Notes under the pieces: generated by a model | What the model was told of the DNA's origin: nothing | Databases searched by the model: none | The model's input: the letters and a program-made list of their open reading frames with translations, nothing else | Part shown: positions 5,998-12,785 of the stretch, piece after piece | Position numbering within the stretch: the first letter of the stretch is position 1 | Layout: each line of letters starts with the position of its first letter | Position numbers and translations under genes: made by a program | Source of the DNA: CAZBBC01 sp964489835 | Lineage (GTDB): Bacteria > Calditrichota > Calditrichia > JAJRVZ01 | Length of the DNA stretch: 12,785 nt | Direction: 5' to 3' | NCBI GenBank assembly: GCA_964489835.1 | Contig: CAZBBC010000131.1 | Span: 1 to 12,785, forward strand

Positions 5998-8133
5998 ATG
6001 CAAAGAGTTCGGGGATTAGATATATTATTTTTGACGATATTTTTTTTTAGTCAAGCCTTTTCTCAACCTTCTGAACACCCGGGTAGTAAAGTCATTTTCC
6101 CGATATTTTGGACCTGGCAAGATGAGGAAATTGAGAACCATGGACTATTAAAAGAACAAATTATAGATATCAAAAAAGCCGGATATGGTGGTGTTTATGC
6201 AGCACCTCGCGCTACTCGTTACCATCTTTTTGATAAAGAGATGACTGTTTCAGTGGCACAGGCAAGTAAACTGGCGCAGGACTTAAATATGGAGTTCATC
6301 TGGTGTCTTGATCCCAGATTTGCGGCAACGTATATCGTTAGTGAAACAGGATTCGGTGCTGAAATGCTCATGGTTAACAATCAGTACCGGGAGAATATGG
6401 ACGCACCTAAAAAATCCGATCTCAGTCGCTTTGCATTAAATGAGACCAGACTTGAAAATGGTCGTTATTCGTTACGTTACAATTATCCAATTCGACGGGA
6501 CCTGCATATGCTCACAGAGGTTGGATTATGGCTAAATCCTATTACTGTTGAAAAAGTTTATGCTTATCAGCGTAGAGATGGCAAGGTATTGAGATCATCG
6601 ATTAGAGATATCACGGATAGTCATCATTTATTTATCAATCGTAGTTTTCATTATGTGGAAATTTTTGATAAACCTGATTTACCCGAAGGCGAATGGTGGA
6701 TTTTTGCCTTTCCACGTTTCATGACCAATATGTATGCTTATGATTCACCCGAACATGAATGTCTATTCTTAACGCTCCTTCATGAATACAAATTGCATAA
6801 AATCAATTTCGATGGCTTCTGGTGGGATGAACCCGGTTTTTATTTTCATTTCGGTAATTACGCTATCAGTGATCGGGTTTATCAGGATTATAATAATAAG
6901 TATGGCTATGATCTAAAGGATTATCTATATGCGTTAACACTTCGTCTTGATGACAATAGCCACATCAAAGTCCGATATGATTATTTCTCCCTCCTCATGG
7001 ATTATGTATTTGGCAGTATGCAAAGGTTTTGGGAATTATCAGAATCACTATTTGGGCCGCTTCGCATGGGCGATCATTTTACCTGGCATGATATTGATGA
7101 TGATATGTATGCCGGCGTTGGAGACTATTGGCGAGGCTTAAAGAGCGTTGATGGTGGTTATACAGATTCAGAAAATTTTGAAAGATATTTTACGGAAGGA
7201 ATGGAGAAACGATATGAATACATAGCGGAGATGATGTTAGCTAAAAGCCTGGCAAAATTTTCCATAAGCAAAAAAGCGCATTTTAATCAGTGGGGGCAAA
7301 AATATGGCCCTGAAGTGCCCGTTTATTGGAATGATTTGATGGCTTTGTTTTCTAATGAATGGGTACAACATTGTTATGGTTATACAGGAGTTATAGGTGG
7401 GCCGATGCCGTTTGGCCCCGGATTTCCTGACCATATCACCTGGTCGATGATGCCTGAATTAAATGCCCGTTCACGAGAGATTTTGGAAATAACCGATTTC
7501 AATCTGCCGGTTGCTGATGTGGCAATCGTTTACCCTTTGCCAACATTATTAACAGGATGGGGACCTCAAAATCTGTATCGAGAGAAAAAAGTACATCAAT
7601 TACTCGGCATGATGCCGGCACTTGGTATTCAGGCTGATGCTATTTCTGTGGATTTATTTGGATCAGGTAAATTGAATGATGGAGTACTTGAAATTAAGGA
7701 CCAAAAGTATCGTGCTGTCTTATGGCCTTATGCAGAAGTTATTACGCCTGAGTGTATTGAAATTCTCGATCAAATGCAGGAAACAAATTTCCCTGTTTAT
7801 TTTGGAAACAATGCGCCTGAATTGTTTACTAATGGTGAAAAAGTCCCATTAAATTTTGATGGTACGTTTAATCTGGATCAAGATGTAGAGGAGATTTCAA
7901 AGAGTATTGAAAGTTTAAAACTTCCTTCCCCATCCACTAAATTACCAGGAGCTTATGTTACGGTCATCTCCGGTAAGTTTGGGGAACACTTCCTTTTAGT
8001 CATGCCAATTGATCCACAAAGATATGTGTCCGGAAAGGTGATCTGTTTTGGATGTGAAGTAAACGTGGTTAGGACCAATAAGCTTGCTATATACAGTATA
8101 AGTTCTGATGGTCATGTGAGCAAAGTTTATTAG
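5998..8133 (+). CDS. Large exported glycoside hydrolase, distantly GH106 (alpha-L-rhamnosidase)-like
   Basis: A 711-residue protein with a Sec signal peptide (residues 1-22, 'ILFLTIFFFSQAFSQ'). ATG 5998 follows GAGGTG at 5988-5993. The mature start 'IFPIFWTWQDEEIENHGLLK' plus 'IKKAGYGGVYAAPR' and 'FIWCLDPR' has the look of GH106-type and related TIM-barrel glycosidases ('WFWN..L...EI..Q...MK.AGIGGVF.' pattern). The centre has 'FDGFWWDEPGFYF' (Asp277-Glu278-Pro279, a likely catalytic acid on a barrel strand) followed by 'YGYDLKDYLYAL'. Residues about 505-610 ('VADVAIVYPLPTLLTGWGP', 'YRAVLWPYAEVITPECIEIL') look like a flavodoxin or beta-galactosidase-trimerisation-like domain, also usual after such barrels. 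Rhamnosidase activity would fit the PL11 lyase in the same window but is inferred. Glycosidase nature is likelier than the exact family. Confidence 0.6.
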   Translation: MQRVRGLDILFLTIFFFSQAFSQPSEHPGSKVIFPIFWTWQDEEIENHGLLKEQIIDIKKAGYGGVYAAPRATRYHLFDKEMTVSVAQASKLAQDLNMEFIWCLDPRFAATYIVSETGFGAEMLMVNNQYRENMDAPKKSDLSRFALNETRLENGRYSLRYNYPIRRDLHMLTEVGLWLNPITVEKVYAYQRRDGKVLRSSIRDITDSHHLFINRSFHYVEIFDKPDLPEGEWWIFAFPRFMTNMYAYDSPEHECLFLTLLHEYKLHKINFDGFWWDEPGFYFHFGNYAISDRVYQDYNNKYGYDLKDYLYALTLRLDDNSHIKVRYDYFSLLMDYVFGSMQRFWELSESLFGPLRMGDHFTWHDIDDDMYAGVGDYWRGLKSVDGGYTDSENFERYFTEGMEKRYEYIAEMMLAKSLAKFSISKKAHFNQWGQKYGPEVPVYWNDLMALFSNEWVQHCYGYTGVIGGPMPFGPGFPDHITWSMMPELNARSREILEITDFNLPVADVAIVYPLPTLLTGWGPQNLYREKKVHQLLGMMPALGIQADAISVDLFGSGKLNDGVLEIKDQKYRAVLWPYAEVITPECIEILDQMQETNFPVYFGNNAPELFTNGEKVPLNFDGTFNLDQDVEEISKSIESLKLPSPSTKLPGAYVTVISGKFGEHFLLVMPIDPQRYVSGKVICFGCEVNVVRTNKLAIYSISSDGHVSKVY

Positions 8134-8199
8134 GCTGCTTATATTGTAAGCTTTTACCATCAGATAATTAGTTTCAATTAAATGAGCTAAGGATCATTA

Positions 8200-9039
8200 A
8201 TGGGAAAACAAACACAAATAAAAAGACGTGCTTTTTTAAACAAATGCCTGGCTGCAGGTGGATCAGCAATGATACCAAATGTTCTAAAAGGCCGTAACAG
8301 ATTAGATAATCAGCGGAGGAGCAGCAGACCAAATATTATTTACATTGTATGCCACGATCTCGGAAAACATCTAGGATGCTATGGCGCAAAAGTGTCGAGT
8401 CCCAATTTGGACCACTTCGCTGCAACGGGAGTTAAATTTACCAATGCCTTCTGTAGTTCACCATGCTGTAGTCCCTCAAGAGGCTGTGCTATGACAGGGC
8501 TATATGCGCATACCAATGGATTAATGGGTCTTGTGAACAGAGGATGGAGCCTACCTGAAGAGAGAAAAACCATTGTTGACTATTTAAATGAGGCAGAATA
8601 CGAGACCGCGCATTTCGGACTCCAGCACGAACGCTACAAGGCTGAAGCGAATCGTTATCATATAGAAGGATATAGGTCTCCTGAAGATACATATGTTGAA
8701 AATGCAGTAGATAAAGCTATCCAATATCTTGAAAGTCGCATTGGATCAGATAAGCCATTTTACATGAATGTCGGGACAAAAGAAGTTCATTGTTCAAGCT
8801 GGCACGGTACCTTCCGGGAGACAGGAGTGATATCTATGGAATCGTTCCACCTGAAAATGTTTACATGCCGAGATATATTCCCGATGTTTCTCAGTTACGA
8901 GAACAGATGGGACGATTTCAGGGAGCAATTCGTTTTCTGGATAAACATGTTCAACGGTTATTTGATACTGTTGAACGTCTTGGATACTCGGAAAATACTT
9001 TGGTTATTTTTACCACTGATCACGGGATTGCCAATATGA
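8200..9039 (+). CDS. Type I sulfatase, N-terminal part (frameshifted gene)
   Basis: First part of a formylglycine-dependent sulfatase that hydrolyses sulfate esters. It begins with a twin-arginine (Tat) signal, 'KRRAFLNKCLAAGG', after ATG 8200 with AAGGA at 8189-8193. Next are 'RPNIIYIVCHDLGKHLGCYG' (metal-ligand loop, with His-Asp where many sulfatases have Asp-Asp), 'SSPNLDHFAATGVKFTNAF', and the key motif Cys90-Ser-Pro-Ser-Arg94, whose Cys would be converted to formylglycine. 'PFYMNVGTKEVH' at residues 186-197 is the normal following strand. True homology ends near base 8819; the frame then runs as unrelated residues to a stop at 9039, while the rest of the sulfatase continues in another frame from about 8820. 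One extra base in the GGG run at 8816-8818 would restore a protein of about 480 residues, the usual sulfatase length. Confidence 0.85.
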   Translation: MGKQTQIKRRAFLNKCLAAGGSAMIPNVLKGRNRLDNQRRSSRPNIIYIVCHDLGKHLGCYGAKVSSPNLDHFAATGVKFTNAFCSSPCCSPSRGCAMTGLYAHTNGLMGLVNRGWSLPEERKTIVDYLNEAEYETAHFGLQHERYKAEANRYHIEGYRSPEDTYVENAVDKAIQYLESRIGSDKPFYMNVGTKEVHCSSWHGTFRETGVISMESFHLKMFTCRDIFPMFLSYENRWDDFREQFVFWINMFNGYLILLNVLDTRKILWLFLPLITGLPI

Positions 9040-9641
9040 GATCAAAAATGTGGTTATATGATCGTGGGGTGGAAATTGCCTTGGTTATGAAAATGCCGGG
9101 AGTCATTCGAGAAAGTGTGGAAATACCGGACCTTATCCAGAACATCGACATAGCCCCGACGATCCTCGAAGTTGCCGGAGTTGAAATACCGGTATCGATG
9201 AACGGTAAATCGTTTTGGGATCGTATAACAGGCGGTGAATATCAATCACATGAAAGAATTTTTAGCGAGCGGAATTGGCATGGCAATAACTATGATCCGA
9301 TGCGCGCGGTGAGAACGAATCAATTTCACTATATAAAAAACTTCGGAAAAGATCCCAAAAAAGCCTGGCTCCCGCATGAAGTTCCGTACATGAATAAGAC
9401 TTTTAAAATATGGCATACGGATCTGTGGCCTCCGTTATCGCTCACAAGAGATGAGGAAGAGCTGTATGATATTGTCAATGATCCTGAGGAATTTGTCAAT
9501 TTGGCTTATGATCCAAAATACATGGATATTAAAACATCATTATCGAAACAACTCGATACATGGATGCACTCTGTGAATGACCCCTTATTAGAAGGTCCCA
9601 TTCCTGATAAACTTTACGGGTGGCCAGAGGAAAAGAATTAG
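8790..9641 (+). CDS. Type I sulfatase, C-terminal part (frameshifted gene)
   Basis: Continuation of the sulfatase in the second frame; the real homology starts at about 8820 ('GDRSDIYGIVPPENVYMPRY'). The stop-free stretch reaches back to TTG 8790 but there is no sign that this is a used start. Sulfatase features are 'VPPENVYMPRYIPDVSQLRE', the helix 'FLDKHVQRLFDTVERLGYSE', 'NTLVIFTTDHG' (Asp-His metal ligands), 'YDRGVEIALVMKMPG', 'QNIDIAPTILEVAGVEIP' and the C-terminal 'EELYDIVNDPEEFVNLA' strand, where the usual form is ELYDLxxDPxExxNLA. The end is complete. No inactivating stop is seen in this half, so the defect is a single base, either a sequencing or assembly error or a very recent mutation. 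The next gene starts 20 bases after the stop. Confidence 0.85.
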   Translation: MFKLARYLPGDRSDIYGIVPPENVYMPRYIPDVSQLREQMGRFQGAIRFLDKHVQRLFDTVERLGYSENTLVIFTTDHGIANMRSKMWLYDRGVEIALVMKMPGVIRESVEIPDLIQNIDIAPTILEVAGVEIPVSMNGKSFWDRITGGEYQSHERIFSERNWHGNNYDPMRAVRTNQFHYIKNFGKDPKKAWLPHEVPYMNKTFKIWHTDLWPPLSLTRDEEELYDIVNDPEEFVNLAYDPKYMDIKTSLSKQLDTWMHSVNDPLLEGPIPDKLYGWPEEKN

Positions 9642-9650
9642 CCCGGGAAA

Positions 9651-9655
9651 AAGGA
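9651..9655 (+). promoter_or_regulatory. Shine-Dalgarno AAGGA for the giant multidomain gene
   Basis: AAGGA lies 6 bases before ATG 9662 and 10-14 bases after the sulfatase stop at 9639-9641. It fixes the start of the long open frame that follows and fits translation within the same transcript. Confidence 0.65.
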
Positions 9656-9661
9656 TGTAAT

Positions 9662-12600
9662 ATGCTAAAAATTTTGTCCAATATTGGAATCCATATCCTC
9701 GTTTCATTTTTTTGCGCGTCTTGTCTAATGGGACAAGGATGGGTGGTAAAGCCGAATGAGATTGTCGGAACGTTTATTGTCAATCAGCCGGGATTTAACG
9801 GAAGGTCAATTATTAAACCGGCATTTGAACCTGCAGTACAATGTGAACGATTAAAAATCTCTGAGAAAAATCAGCCTATTAAGATTGACGGGGAACTCAT
9901 TGATGAAGCATGGACAGCAGCAGAACCGGTGCAAGGATTTGTAGATAAAAAGAAAAATGAACAGGTAAAAGATCAAACAATCATCAAGGTTTTGTATGAT
10001 AATAAACACATTTACCTCTATATAATATGTAATGAATCCCGCATGGAAAGCATAGTCAACAGTTGCGAAATAAATGATTCACCGGTGATTTTGGACGATC
10101 ATGTGGGTATCTATATGACGCCACAGAAAGGCGTAGATGAAAAGCATTTTTATGAGGGATATTACTACTACATAGCCATTAATTCAACAGGAGCAATATT
10201 TGATGCATTTTATAATCCCTGGCATGGGGGCATATTTTATCCGAACTGGAATCCAGAAATTAAATTAAAAACATTAAAAGATGCCGACAAATGGATTATC
10301 GAAATGGCAATTTCTTTTGAAGGCTTAGAATACTATGTCCCTGCTAACAGGGAATATTTGCTAAATTTTACGCGGAAACAGTTTATCAAGGAGAAAGAAA
10401 TTTATTCATTTGCACCAGAAGGTATTGTCGTAAAAAGCTCAGAAGAATCAATGGTTCCCTGGCGTATTCCTTTTTATGATCGTCGGTTTATGCCATTATC
10501 TGAATATTGGCCTAAAGAAGTAGAATTTAAGCGTCCTGAAATGACTTTAAATAGAGTGATAAAAACAGATAGTAATAAAATTGATTGGGAAACGGCTGCG
10601 ACGGTCAATGATTTATTGCTGCATGATACAGGTGAAGTTCCCAAACAACGAACGACTGTTCAGATCACTTATGATGATTATAATCTCTATGCTCGCTACA
10701 TCTGCTTTGAGACATTAATGGATGAATTAGCTGTACGCAACACTGAACCTGATTGGCCTGAGTGGAATGAGTGGGGCTCGTATCGCTCACCTTACAAGTA
10801 TCAGGTTTGGGATGATGCGGTTGGTCTTTATCTTATGCCCGGTTTTGATGAAAGGGATCAATATCATCATCCTTATTATTTAATTATGGTGAATGCGAAG
10901 GGAATTGTCTATGATGCCTTTTTTGATGAATATGGAATATTTTACAAATCCTGGAATTCAAATGTAAAATCGAAAATCCGCAAAGAAAAAGACCACTGGA
11001 TTACAGAACTGACGATTCCTTTTAGTTCTTTTGAAATTAATCCTCAAAATAAAGCAAACTGGGGATTTAATTTGATTCGACGTCGTCCCGAGAAAAGTGA
11101 CACCGGCCCGATTCGGGTAAAAAAATGGAGTCTGGGAAGCAGAAAAATGGATATGGATGTAGAGTATGAAGGCGGATATGAGATTACGTGTTGGTCTCCG
11201 ACGTATGGTCACATTCGAAATCCCATAAGAATGGGTGTTATTAATGGACTAAAGTTAAATTTTAAACCACACGTTGAAACTTACTTTTTATCAAAGGTAT
11301 CTGAGTTAGCGCAACAACTTAATGCGATTGAAGATAATGATAACTACCAGACAACAATAAAATCTTTGCGAACGGATTTAACCTATCTTGAAAAGAACAT
11401 GCGGAACATGTCATCGGATAAAGCAAAAAATTTATATAAATCATTAAAAATGAAAATAAATACCTGGTATAACTGGCTTCATTCCAAACGGATTCCACAG
11501 GTTTCAAATACTGATAGACGCTTGATCGATGTCCATTTTGTTGATAAAAATAATGGCTGGGTCGCAGGAGCTGCAGGAGTGATATTACACACAAACAACG
11601 GGGGAAAATCATGGGAAGTGCAGGAAAGTGGAACAGATTATGAACTTGAGGGGATATATTTTACAGACAAACTAACCGGTTGGGCAGTGGGTGGCAATAT
11701 ACGTCCGCCACGAAAAGAGGATTTTATCGATCGTGATGTCGGGGCAATGGGGATAATATTGCACACCAAAGACGGTGGCAGAACATGGTTGCCTCAGTTA
11801 ATGGGAGATGCCCGTTGGTTATATGATGTGACGTTTATTGATAATAACACCGGCTGGGCTGTCGGTGAAATGGGATTGGTGCTTGCTACCGTTAATGGTG
11901 GGGACACATGGTGGGTTCAACCTACAGGTTCATTAAAATGGCTGAATGAGGTTTGCTTCATTGATAAAAACCACGGCTGGATTGTATGCGAGGATGAACA
12001 GGTATTACGAACAATAGATGGTGGTAAACATTGGGATAAAATAAATACACCTGAACATCGGGATACTAATGACTGGCCTGGCGTCCTGAATACCGTTTAT
12101 TTTGTAAATGACAAAGTTGGATGGACTGCTGGCAGGAATGGTAATCTGTTTAAAACAAAAAATGGCGGCAAAAGTTGGAATTTTCAAACAGTCCCATTTG
12201 AAAAGAATATCAAGGAGCTTGTAGAATTTCAGGACATTTTTTTTCTCGATGAAAATAAAGGTTGGGCGGTTAGTTATTTAGGCGATGTTATTTTTCAAAC
12301 AAAAGACGGCGGAGAAACATGGAATGTATGTCACATCGGTAATAGGAATTGGTTACATGCTATATTCTTTGTTGATGATAAAACAGGATGGACTGTTGGC
12401 GAACGCGGTACCATATTGAAAACAACTGATGGTGGTTCTTTCTGGCATAAACAGCGAAGTGATGGCGATGAATTAGACATCTTGGTACTCCATGCCCATT
12501 CTGATGATGAATTGCCTGTAGCTTACTTGACAGCATATTATGCAGATCAAGGGTATAAAGTCGGATATATTCGGTACACCAGAAATGATCTTAGCACATA

Positions 12601-12785
12601 CCGTTTGGGCGAATTGCGCACCCAGGAGTATCGAGCAACCTCTGCTTTTTTGGGGGGTGTTGTTAATCGGACAATATATCAATGTATTAATGCTGGCCGG
12701 CAGGGTTTTCCGATGCCATACATGTATCAGGAATGGGGAGGCTGGGAATCATCAGAGCGTTGGATAGTCGCAGCTATTAGGGCAT
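9662..12785 (+). CDS. Giant exported protein: two CBM9-like domains, seven YCF48-like repeats and a PIG-L/LmbE deacetylase domain (3'-truncated)
   Basis: The frame from ATG 9662 has no stop through the window end (1041 codons so far). Residues 1 to about 25 are a hydrophobic export signal ('IHILVSFFCASCLMGQ'). Residues about 65-260 are a first CBM9-like sandwich, opening with 'IKIDGELIDEAW' and holding 'IIKVLYDNKHIYLYIIC' and 'WIIEMAISFEGL'. Residues about 293-525 are a second ('NKIDWETAATVNDLLLHDTG', 'TVQITYDDYNLYARYICFE', 'HWITELTIPFSSFEI', 'NWGFNLIRRRPE'). Residues about 538-615 look helical. Residues about 619-932 contain seven YCF48/BNR-like repeats. From about residue 939 the sequence turns into a PIG-L/LmbE de-N-acetylase start: 'DILVLHAHSDDELPVAYLTA' with His946-Ser-Asp-Asp-Glu950 (usual HPDDE zinc motif) and 'ELRTQEYRATSAFLGG'. 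CBM9 domains bind sugars and PIG-L domains remove N-acetyl or related acyl groups, so a glycan-targeted deacetylase is plausible. Most of the catalytic domain lies beyond the window. Confidence 0.85.
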   Translation, partial: MLKILSNIGIHILVSFFCASCLMGQGWVVKPNEIVGTFIVNQPGFNGRSIIKPAFEPAVQCERLKISEKNQPIKIDGELIDEAWTAAEPVQGFVDKKKNEQVKDQTIIKVLYDNKHIYLYIICNESRMESIVNSCEINDSPVILDDHVGIYMTPQKGVDEKHFYEGYYYYIAINSTGAIFDAFYNPWHGGIFYPNWNPEIKLKTLKDADKWIIEMAISFEGLEYYVPANREYLLNFTRKQFIKEKEIYSFAPEGIVVKSSEESMVPWRIPFYDRRFMPLSEYWPKEVEFKRPEMTLNRVIKTDSNKIDWETAATVNDLLLHDTGEVPKQRTTVQITYDDYNLYARYICFETLMDELAVRNTEPDWPEWNEWGSYRSPYKYQVWDDAVGLYLMPGFDERDQYHHPYYLIMVNAKGIVYDAFFDEYGIFYKSWNSNVKSKIRKEKDHWITELTIPFSSFEINPQNKANWGFNLIRRRPEKSDTGPIRVKKWSLGSRKMDMDVEYEGGYEITCWSPTYGHIRNPIRMGVINGLKLNFKPHVETYFLSKVSELAQQLNAIEDNDNYQTTIKSLRTDLTYLEKNMRNMSSDKAKNLYKSLKMKINTWYNWLHSKRIPQVSNTDRRLIDVHFVDKNNGWVAGAAGVILHTNNGGKSWEVQESGTDYELEGIYFTDKLTGWAVGGNIRPPRKEDFIDRDVGAMGIILHTKDGGRTWLPQLMGDARWLYDVTFIDNNTGWAVGEMGLVLATVNGGDTWWVQPTGSLKWLNEVCFIDKNHGWIVCEDEQVLRTIDGGKHWDKINTPEHRDTNDWPGVLNTVYFVNDKVGWTAGRNGNLFKTKNGGKSWNFQTVPFEKNIKELVEFQDIFFLDENKGWAVSYLGDVIFQTKDGGETWNVCHIGNRNWLHAIFFVDDKTGWTVGERGTILKTTDGGSFWHKQRSDGDELDILVLHAHSDDELPVAYLTAYYADQGYKVGYIRYTRNDLSTYRLGELRTQEYRATSAFLGGVVNRTIYQCINAGRQGFPMPYMYQEWGGWESSERWIVAAIRA
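11528..12450 (+). repeat. Seven YCF48-like repeats (coding, probable beta-propeller)
   Basis: Within the giant protein a unit of the form '[D/E]-V-x-F-[V/I]-D-x-x-x-G-W-x-[V/A]-G ... T-x-[N/D]-G-G-x-x-W' occurs seven times, starting near bases 11528, 11651, 11825, 11948, 12092, 12233 and 12359. Examples are 'DVHFVDKNNGWVAG', 'DVTFIDNNTGWAVG', 'TVYFVNDKVGWTAG' and 'AIFFVDDKTGWTVG', each followed by 'KTxDGG.xW'. Copy 2 has an insertion ('NIRPPRKEDFIDRDVGA'). Seven copies fit a seven-bladed propeller like YCF48, the photosystem II assembly factor family, which is also widespread as a generic repeat in secreted proteins of non-photosynthetic bacteria. Confidence 0.8.

Noticed and set aside
8134..8199. 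Terminator between the GH106-like gene and the sulfatase
   Set aside because: No stable GC-rich hairpin followed by a T-run is present in this 66-base gap; it is more likely a simple intergenic spacer within an operon.
8785..8830. Programmed ribosomal frameshift in the sulfatase
   Set aside because: There is no X XXY YYZ slippery site or clear downstream stem-loop, and sulfatases are not known to use frameshifting.
8820..9039. C-terminal tail of the first sulfatase frame as a real domain
   Set aside because: After the crossover the residues have no sulfatase features, while the overlapping frame carries the expected motifs; the tail is a product of the frameshift.
10958..12767. Several short frames on both strands between 10958 and 12767
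   Set aside because: The long + strand frame from 9662 covers them completely and has recognisable CBM9, YCF48-like and PIG-L motifs, so these are shadows.

Overview
The window (about 12.8 kb, AT-rich, all recognisable genes on the + strand) looks like an accessory polysaccharide-degradation locus from an FCB-group bacterium of the KSB1 / Calditrichota / Ignavibacteria / Marinimicrobia type. The clue to the group is the C-terminal sorting domain of the first gene, with its 'YQNYPNPFNPTT' opening and 'GVYYYRLE' close, which is common on secreted proteins of those phyla. Lipobox, VCBS/ASPIC, YCF48-like and Tat-sulfatase proteins fit the same picture. The exact phylum cannot be fixed from this sequence alone.

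Layout. (1) 1-971: 3' part of a secreted family-PL11-like rhamnogalacturonan lyase with a C-terminal sorting domain. (2) 972-1717: a graveyard of gene fragments. It holds a short reading frame that may be the N-terminus of an IS110-type transposase, a chimeric ORF joining a second, diverged PL11 C-terminal piece to the end of a transketolase N-terminal domain, and a 46-codon orphan signal-peptide ORF. (3) 1718-12785: six closely spaced genes that could form one operon. They are an exported nitrilase-superfamily amidohydrolase, a VCBS/FG-GAP protein with a C-terminal ASPIC/UnbV domain, a lipoprotein DUF5060/DUF4038-type (GH140-like) glycosidase, a large exported TIM-barrel glycosidase distantly like GH106, a Tat-exported type I sulfatase broken by a one-base frameshift, and a giant protein that runs off the right edge.

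The giant protein begins at 9662 and stays open for 1041 codons to the window end. It combines two CBM9-like domains, a helical linker, seven YCF48-like repeats and the beginning of a PIG-L/LmbE-type de-N-acetylase. I know of no described protein with this order of domains, and it is the most unusual item here.

How the genes may work together (inference): every protein with a visible N-terminus carries an export signal (Sec, lipoprotein or Tat), and no transporter, regulator or cytoplasmic enzyme is present. A PL11-like lyase, a GH106-like putative rhamnosidase, a GH140-like enzyme and a sulfatase together suggest outside-the-cell or periplasmic attack on a sulfated, rhamnose-containing polysaccharide (pectic rhamnogalacturonan or an algal ulvan-like polymer). 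The nitrilase and PIG-L domain would add amide-bond or N-acetyl removal. No tRNA, rRNA, CRISPR array, complete insertion sequence or convincing terminator was seen.
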